In this document: one piece after another, positions 6,579-11,416 of the stretch
Position numbering within the stretch: the first letter of the stretch is position 1
Layout: the number at the start of each line of letters is the position of its first letter
Translations under genes and position numbers: made by a program
Source of the DNA: a bacterium
Lineage (GTDB): Bacteria; Zhuqueibacterota; Zhuqueibacteria; Residuimicrobiales; Residuimicrobiaceae
Direction: 5' to 3'
Assembly (NCBI GenBank): GCA_012523655.1
Contig: JAAYTV010000184.1
Span: 1-11,416, forward strand
DNA: 11,416 nucleotides
Notes under the pieces: generated by a model
Database searches by the model: none
What the model was told of the DNA's origin: nothing
What the model saw: the letters and a program-made list of their open reading frames with translations, nothing else

Positions 6579-6603
6579 TCTTGCCCGATGCAAGACCTCT
6601 TGC
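6579..6603 (-). repeat. Three-segment inverted repeat upstream of the terminator (possible alternative hairpins)
   Basis: On the minus strand GCAAGA (6598-6603), TCTTGC (6590-6595) and GCAAGA (6579-6584) follow one another. The middle segment can pair with either flank: with the first as the palindrome GCAAGAGGTCTTGC, or with the third across a 5-nt ATCGG loop. This could be a regulator binding site or mutually exclusive RNA stems ahead of the terminator at 6479-6536. Chance occurrence is possible. Confidence 0.35.
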
Positions 6604-6675
6604 GAGCGTCTTTAAAACAGACCCCCCCACGGGAAGCATATGGCGCCGGCGTCGATGAAAGGTCCGGTCAGCCGG

Positions 6676-7014
6676 TTATTTGAACGCTGCCACCGCCTCC
6701 TCGACGGTCTCGAAGGTATCAAAAATGGTGATTAATTTTGTGATCGCGAACAAATTTTCAACATTATCGGGAATTTTCGACAGTTTGAGATCGCCCTTGG
6801 CATTGCGCAGCGAGGTCATGGCGCCCATCAATGCGCCCAGCCCGGTGCTGTTCATCCAACTGACTTTTTCCATGTCCGCCACGACCTTGTTGGTGCCTCT
6901 GGCGATCAGCTCCTTGATCTTGTCGTGAATTTCCAGAGTCTCTGTTCCGCCCATGAGTTTGCCTTTCAACTCGATGACGGCCACGTCGCCGGTCATATTT
7001 TCTTTCAAAGCCAT
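6676..7014 (-). CDS. STAS domain protein, anti-sigma factor antagonist (SpoIIAA-like)
   Basis: A 112-residue single-domain STAS protein. Proteins of this type bind an anti-sigma factor kinase and are switched off by phosphorylation of a conserved Ser or Thr. The fold markers are in order: VAVIELKGKL (11-20), the helix TLEIHDKIKELIARG (26-40), strand KVVADMEKVSWMNSTGLGAL (43-62) with the probable phospho-acceptor Ser56 in NSTG, and the C-terminal DNVENLFAITKLITIFDTFET (83-103). The ATG at 7014 has GGAGG 5 nt upstream. It follows the 247-residue gene by 82 nt, with a candidate promoter in the gap, and is followed by a terminator. No matching kinase, phosphatase or sigma factor is in the window, so the regulatory target is unknown. 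Cytoplasmic. Confidence 0.93.
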   Translation of the reverse strand: MALKENMTGDVAVIELKGKLMGGTETLEIHDKIKELIARGTNKVVADMEKVSWMNSTGLGALMGAMTSLRNAKGDLKLSKIPDNVENLFAITKLITIFDTFETVEEAVAAFK

Positions 7015-7054
7015 ATGTGCCTCCAGCGGTTATTAGGGGTTGTTCAATAATAAA

Positions 7055-7085
7055 CAAAGATACGTGTTTTTGCCTAAAGACGCAA
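7055..7085 (-). promoter_or_regulatory. Candidate promoter of the STAS gene (Bacteroidota-like)
   Basis: The minus strand carries TATCTTTG (7055-7062), an exact match to the Bacteroidota -7 pattern TAnnTTTG, with TTG (7083-7085) 20 bases upstream, the spacing known for that class. The same bases read as a weak sigma-70 promoter (TTGCGT, 17 bases, TATCTT). The predicted leader is about 30 nt and contains the GGAGG site. Confidence 0.45.
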
Positions 7086-7096
7086 CTATTTTCCAC

Positions 7097-7840
7097 TCAC
7101 GCGATTTTCCCGCCGCTCAGCCCGGTCTTGACCCGGGTCAGCAGGCTGCGGGTATCGCGGTCCGCAGGATCCAGACGCAGCGCTTCAGTCAGAAACCGCT
7201 TCGCCCGGTCGTTCCAGCCGCTCTCCAGGCAATAGCGGCCGACCACGCGATAGGGTTGGGCCATGAACGTTTCGCCGAACACCGATCTGAACAGATCCGT
7301 CACCGGCTCATTGAGAAAATCCTGCACATAACGCTCATTTTCCAACACATAGTGTAACAACGCCTCATTGTCGGAATAATCCTTGAACAAGTCCCGGATC
7401 AGGGCGCTGCCGGCGCCGAAGAATGCCTGGATTTTTTCAAAATAGGAGCCCAGGGAGATGTTCGAGTTCACATAATCGGTGGAATCAATGGTGTAGTGGT
7501 CCATAACGTATTTCAGCTCGCGCGCCACCAGGGTTTTATGAAACAGCAGACCCACATTGTTCATCAGGTCGATCTCCCTGCGGCTGGGCGTGATCTTGTC
7601 GCCTTCGTCGAACTTCATGGTCCTGGGATCCACCGGCCGTTTGAAAATCAGATACAGGTTTTCCTTGATCTCAAACAACAGGTCGGACAGCTTTTTGAGA
7701 TTCTCGAATAGAATAGGCCGGCCGGCTTGAAAATCCCGCGACATGTTGCTGAACATGTTTTTCGCGCGAACATAGTTGCTGATGATATGCCGGATCATCC
7801 ATTTACGGTTCATGGAAAGATAGGCGTTCTTTTTCGCCAT
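7097..7840 (-). CDS. Hypothetical protein with possible C-terminal TPR
   Basis: I do not recognise this 247-residue protein. It is soluble, with no signal peptide or membrane segment, and looks mainly helical. The N-terminus is basic (MAKKNAYLSMNRKWMIRHI). Residues about 40-150 hold several amphipathic helices (FENLKKLSDLLFEIKENLYL, LFHKTLVARELKYVMD). Residues about 198-235 (VVGRYCLESGWNDRAKRF, LTEALRLDPADRDT) fit a single tetratricopeptide repeat, hence a possible protein-binding end. The start at 7840 is chosen because GAGGGAG lies just upstream; the frame is open to 7945 but that part overlaps the M14 peptidase gene. It starts 7 nt after the M14 stop, with its ribosome binding site overlapping that stop, so it is co-translated with the peptidases. 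Existence of the gene is well supported; function is not. Confidence 0.8.
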   Translation of the reverse strand: MAKKNAYLSMNRKWMIRHIISNYVRAKNMFSNMSRDFQAGRPILFENLKKLSDLLFEIKENLYLIFKRPVDPRTMKFDEGDKITPSRREIDLMNNVGLLFHKTLVARELKYVMDHYTIDSTDYVNSNISLGSYFEKIQAFFGAGSALIRDLFKDYSDNEALLHYVLENERYVQDFLNEPVTDLFRSVFGETFMAQPYRVVGRYCLESGWNDRAKRFLTEALRLDPADRDTRSLLTRVKTGLSGGKIA

Positions 7841-7847
7841 CGCTCCC

Positions 7848-10346
7848 TCACTCTGGTTTTTCGACTGCTTCTGCGTTGGAAAAAAAAAGGGTGTTGAACA
7901 ACAGTTTATAAGTGGCGTGACTCTGCGATCGGAACTGGGGCACAAGACCGAGCAGCCACACTCTTCCCCGACCCATGGTCACATGGACGGCCGCGCCACC
8001 TGAGGCCAGACGACTTTCACCGCGGAGAAATCCGCTGATCAACAGGTGACTGTCCGGATAGACGGCCACCGTCTCGACCCACGGCGCCAGCGATTGAAAG
8101 ACCGGACTGTGGTGAACAAAACCCGCAAGCCGTGCCGGTAATCCGTATCCCCCTGGATGGTCAACAGCTACATTCATCCGCAACAGTGAACCAGGGACAA
8201 AATATTCCTCTGCCTTGAGATCCTGCACCATATTTTTTACGGCAAGCGCCCACCGCTCCACCAGCAGATTGCAGGAGCGGTTGATCATCACCAGACTGCC
8301 GCCTGCCTGGACAAACGCCTGCAGTCGGTCCAGCGCGTTGCGCGCTCCGGCCGCTGGGGCGGGAGTGAGTAACAGCTCGCGCAAACGCTCTGGGGATTGA
8401 TCCGGAAACACAATGACATCGAATTTCTCCGCCAGTTCTGGATCGCAAATCCCTTCCATGGAAAGGCGGGTGTAATCAAATCCATACTCTTCCAGAACGA
8501 AACGGATCCATCCTTCATCGGCTTCAGCCTGCTCGGCGAACAGACCGATGCCAGGCGGCCGCAATCGCCAGGCCGGCCGGGATAGAGCCCGCGCCGGATA
8601 AAACAGGTTCAGCGACAGATCGCTGATATGGTAACGGCTGGTCTGATCCACATACAACGTGCCCGCAGGCAAAACGTCCGCGGAGGTGGTTTTGATCGAA
8701 TCGCGCAACCAAAAGACCGGCGCCTGCTCTTTGAAAAGCCGGGTCACCGCTCTGACCGCCTGATTGCTGCGGTAATCGATGAGCAGCCCATCCCCTTTCA
8801 TCGGGCCGGACTCGGTGAGCCGCGGCCGCGGCACTCTGGCCACATACTCCAGATCCGGCAAATACCCTTCAAACCGGTACATTTTGACGCCCAACAATCC
8901 AGGCAAATAATGGCTGGTCACGTCATAAGGGAGTGATCCGGACGCTGCCAACTCGTCATAGTGGGTCTGCTGTAGAAGCGTGCGGGCATAGGCCGCATAG
9001 GGCTGCTGTCCGGGTATGACATAAACCGGCGGCGGCAGAGTGCCTTCCGCCAGCTGCAAAGGCACGGTGGTGCGAAAGATGTCCACAAGACCGGTGCGCA
9101 GCAGCGACAGCAGTTCATAGAGACTGTAAACATCGTGCTGGTCCGATGGAAAAATGTAATAATCCGGTGTAGGGCCTCCCGTTGCCTGCCGCTTTAATGC
9201 CTGAAAGCTGTTGACAACCCATTGTCTGCGATCCAAGGCGGCATGGCGAAGCAGCGCCAGGCTCGCCTCTAAGCCATAGCGCACGATATCGGACAGCGAC
9301 CAGCGGCCGCCGCTCCAGGGCAGCGGCTGGCGCCAGGAACGCCGAAGCGGATGAAAGTCACCCTCCCCACGCAGATCGGCCGCATCCACCTGAATGGGTG
9401 TGGCGATGCGGGCGGAAGCGATCTCTCCGAGCACGCGGACCCCGCCATGATACGGTACATAGCTGCGCGACGGGGAAAAGGAATCAAAGTAGAGATTGTG
9501 GACGATTCCAGACAGCCCTCGGGCGGTCATATCCATGGCGATCGCAGAGCCCAGCGCCGACAATCCGGCCTGCAGCAGCGGATCAATGTAGGGATCATAG
9601 GGATCCACATAAGGCGGCAAAAACATGCGGCCGCCGTTCGACCCCATTTGATGCAGATCGAATACGATATGAGGCCGCCAGACGTTGTACACTTTTTCAA
9701 CGGTCAGCCGGGTTTCTTTTTGCGACAGCATGAACCAGTCGCGGTTCAGGTCATGGCCGGCGTAGGGATGATCGGGTTGAGAGATGGGGGCGTCGGTTCT
9801 GCCGGCGCGCAGGTTTTTTTCATAGCCGCGTACAATCGCATCCAGGCCGTCTGGATTTTGTCCGGGCATCAGCAGCAGCACGACTTTGTTCAACAACCTT
9901 TGTATTTCCAGCGATCGGTCACTAAGCAGCCGGTAGGCCAACTCCATGCTCATCTGCGAAGCGCCGATCTCGCGCGGATGAATGGAGCAGTTGATGGAGA
10001 CGATCACCGGCGCCTGTTCGATGAGTTTTTTCGCCTCGCCGGCGCTCAGCCCCAGGGGCCGCGCCAGACGAGCCTGCCGCGCGATGATCTGTCTCCGGTT
10101 GTGCAGATTTTGCGGACTGGAGATCACCGCCACATACAGAGACCGGCCCTGGGTGGTCCGGCCTAATTCCTGCAACAGCAAACGGTCGGATTCCTGCTCC
10201 AGCTTTTTGAAATAAGAGATGATGGTCTCGTAATCAGCCAGCTGATAATCATCGCCGGGTGTAAAGCCGAGAAACTCTGACGGCGAGGTCACGGTTGCAT
10301 ACGCTGCCGTCAGAGTGCAGAAAAAGATGATCAAAGTTCGCATCAT
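7848..10346 (-). CDS. Secreted M14 family zinc carboxypeptidase-like protein with GATase1-like C-terminal domain
   Basis: An 832-residue exported metallopeptidase. A short signal peptide (RTLIIFFCTLTAAYA, cleaved near residue 17) is followed by the M14 domain at about 35-370. Zinc ligands are His123 and Glu126 in IHPREIGASQ and His232 in FDLHQMGSNGG. NPDG (164-167) and LNRDWF (200-205, Arg202) form the substrate pocket, and Glu308 in VLGEIASAR is the likely catalytic acid. Residues about 590-825 resemble a class I glutamine-amidotransferase-like/ThuA-type fold (GLFAEQAEADEGWIRFVLEE, FDVIVFPDQ, LQAFVQAGGSLVMIN) and end in the usual LVPQFRSQSHATYKLLFNTL; no catalytic Cys triad is evident. The ATG at 10346 overlaps the M61 stop by ATGA; a second ATG follows directly (10343). 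A longer frame to 10523 is discarded because it overlaps the M61 gene and hides the signal peptide. It probably degrades peptides in the periplasm or outside the cell. Confidence 0.92.
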   Translation of the reverse strand: MMRTLIIFFCTLTAAYATVTSPSEFLGFTPGDDYQLADYETIISYFKKLEQESDRLLLQELGRTTQGRSLYVAVISSPQNLHNRRQIIARQARLARPLGLSAGEAKKLIEQAPVIVSINCSIHPREIGASQMSMELAYRLLSDRSLEIQRLLNKVVLLLMPGQNPDGLDAIVRGYEKNLRAGRTDAPISQPDHPYAGHDLNRDWFMLSQKETRLTVEKVYNVWRPHIVFDLHQMGSNGGRMFLPPYVDPYDPYIDPLLQAGLSALGSAIAMDMTARGLSGIVHNLYFDSFSPSRSYVPYHGGVRVLGEIASARIATPIQVDAADLRGEGDFHPLRRSWRQPLPWSGGRWSLSDIVRYGLEASLALLRHAALDRRQWVVNSFQALKRQATGGPTPDYYIFPSDQHDVYSLYELLSLLRTGLVDIFRTTVPLQLAEGTLPPPVYVIPGQQPYAAYARTLLQQTHYDELAASGSLPYDVTSHYLPGLLGVKMYRFEGYLPDLEYVARVPRPRLTESGPMKGDGLLIDYRSNQAVRAVTRLFKEQAPVFWLRDSIKTTSADVLPAGTLYVDQTSRYHISDLSLNLFYPARALSRPAWRLRPPGIGLFAEQAEADEGWIRFVLEEYGFDYTRLSMEGICDPELAEKFDVIVFPDQSPERLRELLLTPAPAAGARNALDRLQAFVQAGGSLVMINRSCNLLVERWALAVKNMVQDLKAEEYFVPGSLLRMNVAVDHPGGYGLPARLAGFVHHSPVFQSLAPWVETVAVYPDSHLLISGFLRGESRLASGGAAVHVTMGRGRVWLLGLVPQFRSQSHATYKLLFNTLFFSNAEAVEKPE

Positions 10347-11416
10347 GGTCCACTCAGCAAACTGTTTCTGATGGCCAGAGTCATTGAATCCGGATTCGGC
10401 GACAGAGAGAGGGTACAGGAAATTTGCTCCCTTTTTTCCACCGCAACGGTCAGCGGCCATTGAACCCCATCGCGGCTGATCAGCAGGCGGACGGTGTCGC
10501 CGATGGTTTTCTTTCCCACCCATTCATACAATCCCGCTTCGCCCTTAAAAGCCTGATCGTCGATGCGGAGGATCAGGTCGTTGCGCCGTAGGCCGGCCCG
10601 GCCCGCCGCAGAGGTTTCTTCCAGAGAGAAAACACGGTTGCGCGGCCCGATGATGCGAATGGCGCCGATGGAGGGCGTCGGCTTCGTCTGGACAACCGCG
10701 CTCAACCCGGCAAAGGCCAGGATCTCCTGATAAGGCAGTTCAGCCACCCCATAAAGATAGCGATCAAGAAACGCGGTAAAATCCTTGCCAACCGCCTGCC
10801 GTAAGATGTCGGCCCACTCATCGTCGCCAATGCCGCGGTCGGCCTCCGCATAGGTATGATACAAATAGTGCACGACCTGATCAAGTGATTTTTCGTTGCG
10901 CGTAGCCTTGCGGATCATAACGTCCAGCAGCAGTCCAAGCAGCTGGCCTTTGTTGTAATACGAGATGCCTGGTCCGGCGAGCCCGTTCTGCCAGACGCGC
11001 CAGCTCGCCTGCGCCAGGGTGGTGCGCAGGCGATCGGGATTCTCCTGCAGACGTTCGATCTCCCTGGCCTGATGGCGTAAAAATTCCTCCACGGACCAGA
11101 CGCCGCTGCGCAACAGCGCCAGATCGGCAAAATAGCTGGTCACCCCTTCGAACCACCACAAAGATTCTGTGCGCGCCTCCTGTTGATAGTTCAACGGCCT
11201 GAACGCCGCACTGGTGATGCGCTTGACGTTCCACAGATGAAAAAATTCATGACTGATGATCGAAGCCGCACTGCGCACATCTTTCATCACCTCCAAGCTC
11301 GACAAACGAATGGTGGTGCTGTTGCGGTGCTCAAGGCCGCTGCAGCCTCGTTCATCGGTGCTGAGAATGAACTGAAACACATATCGGCTATAGGGCAGTC
11401 CACCCATCAACCTGGA
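10343..11416 (-). CDS. M61 family (glycyl aminopeptidase-like) metallopeptidase with PDZ domain, C-terminal part
   Basis: The last 357 residues of an M61 peptidase; the family is about 600 residues, so the N-terminal half lies beyond the right edge and the true start is not visible. Numbered from the edge, GLEHRNST (about 27-34) is followed by the gluzincin motif HEFFHLW with His56, Glu57 and His60, then the third zinc ligand Glu90 in LWWFEGVTSYFAD. A helical region (about 95-235) leads to a PDZ domain (about 247-330; AGRAGLRRNDLILRIDDQ) that probably binds C-termini or substrates. Known M61 enzymes release N-terminal Gly or Ala; those of this type are often exported, but the signal region is not visible here. 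Its TGA overlaps the ATG of the M14 gene by four bases (ATGA), showing translational coupling of the two peptidases. Family assignment is secure. Confidence 0.93.
   Translation of the reverse strand, partial: SRLMGGLPYSRYVFQFILSTDERGCSGLEHRNSTTIRLSSLEVMKDVRSAASIISHEFFHLWNVKRITSAAFRPLNYQQEARTESLWWFEGVTSYFADLALLRSGVWSVEEFLRHQAREIERLQENPDRLRTTLAQASWRVWQNGLAGPGISYYNKGQLLGLLLDVMIRKATRNEKSLDQVVHYLYHTYAEADRGIGDDEWADILRQAVGKDFTAFLDRYLYGVAELPYQEILAFAGLSAVVQTKPTPSIGAIRIIGPRNRVFSLEETSAAGRAGLRRNDLILRIDDQAFKGEAGLYEWVGKKTIGDTVRLLISRDGVQWPLTVAVEKREQISCTLSLSPNPDSMTLAIRNSLLSGP

Noticed and set aside
9351..10166. A 271-codon plus-strand open frame
   Set aside because: It lies opposite the catalytic M14 domain, whose zinc motifs are intact on the minus strand; no protein family resemblance.
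10347..10523. N-terminal extension of the M14 peptidase
   Set aside because: It overlaps the M61 coding region in another frame and would bury the signal peptide that starts at 10346.

Overview
All ten genes in this window lie on the minus strand, so the natural reading direction is from high to low coordinates. Two genes are cut by the window edges: a family M61 metallopeptidase on the right and mutL on the left. The organism is probably an uncultured or poorly studied member of the FCB (Bacteroidota-related) lineages, such as Calditrichota, KSB1 or Ignavibacteria-type bacteria. The main evidence is the 653-residue surface protein, which ends in a FlgD-like/type IX secretion sorting module with the NYPNPFNP signature. 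The GC content looks moderately high. No tRNA, rRNA, CRISPR array or insertion sequence was seen.

Right-hand block (11416 to 6676): an envelope proteolysis operon. A PDZ-containing M61 peptidase overlaps by ATGA with a secreted M14 zinc carboxypeptidase-like protein that has a glutamine-amidotransferase-like C-terminal domain. Only 7 nt further on comes an unrecognised 247-residue protein with a possible TPR at its C-terminus. After an 82 nt gap with a plausible promoter comes a single-domain STAS anti-sigma-factor antagonist.

Middle block (6675 to 3950): a strong intrinsic terminator lies between the STAS gene and the secreted sorting-domain protein, ending only 26 nt before that protein's start codon. 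Any transcript of the surface protein made from its own promoter must therefore probably pass the terminator. After this gene come 541 bases without a gene. They hold a weak terminator, a decayed palindromic element of the GTCATTGCGAG type, and a good promoter for radC placed so close to the ATG that the mRNA may be leaderless.

Left-hand block (3949 to 1): radC, then a two-gene bacterial microcompartment module: an EutN/CcmL pentameric vertex protein and a CoA-acylating aldehyde dehydrogenase with an N-terminal encapsulation-peptide-like helix. A ZIP metal transporter follows, whose ribosome binding site overlaps the dehydrogenase stop, and then the start of mutL. No BMC-H or BMC-T hexameric shell gene, no PduL and no signature diol dehydratase, glycyl-radical enzyme or aldolase is present. 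The module is an orphan or satellite microcompartment locus between two DNA-repair genes, and it is the most interesting part of the window.
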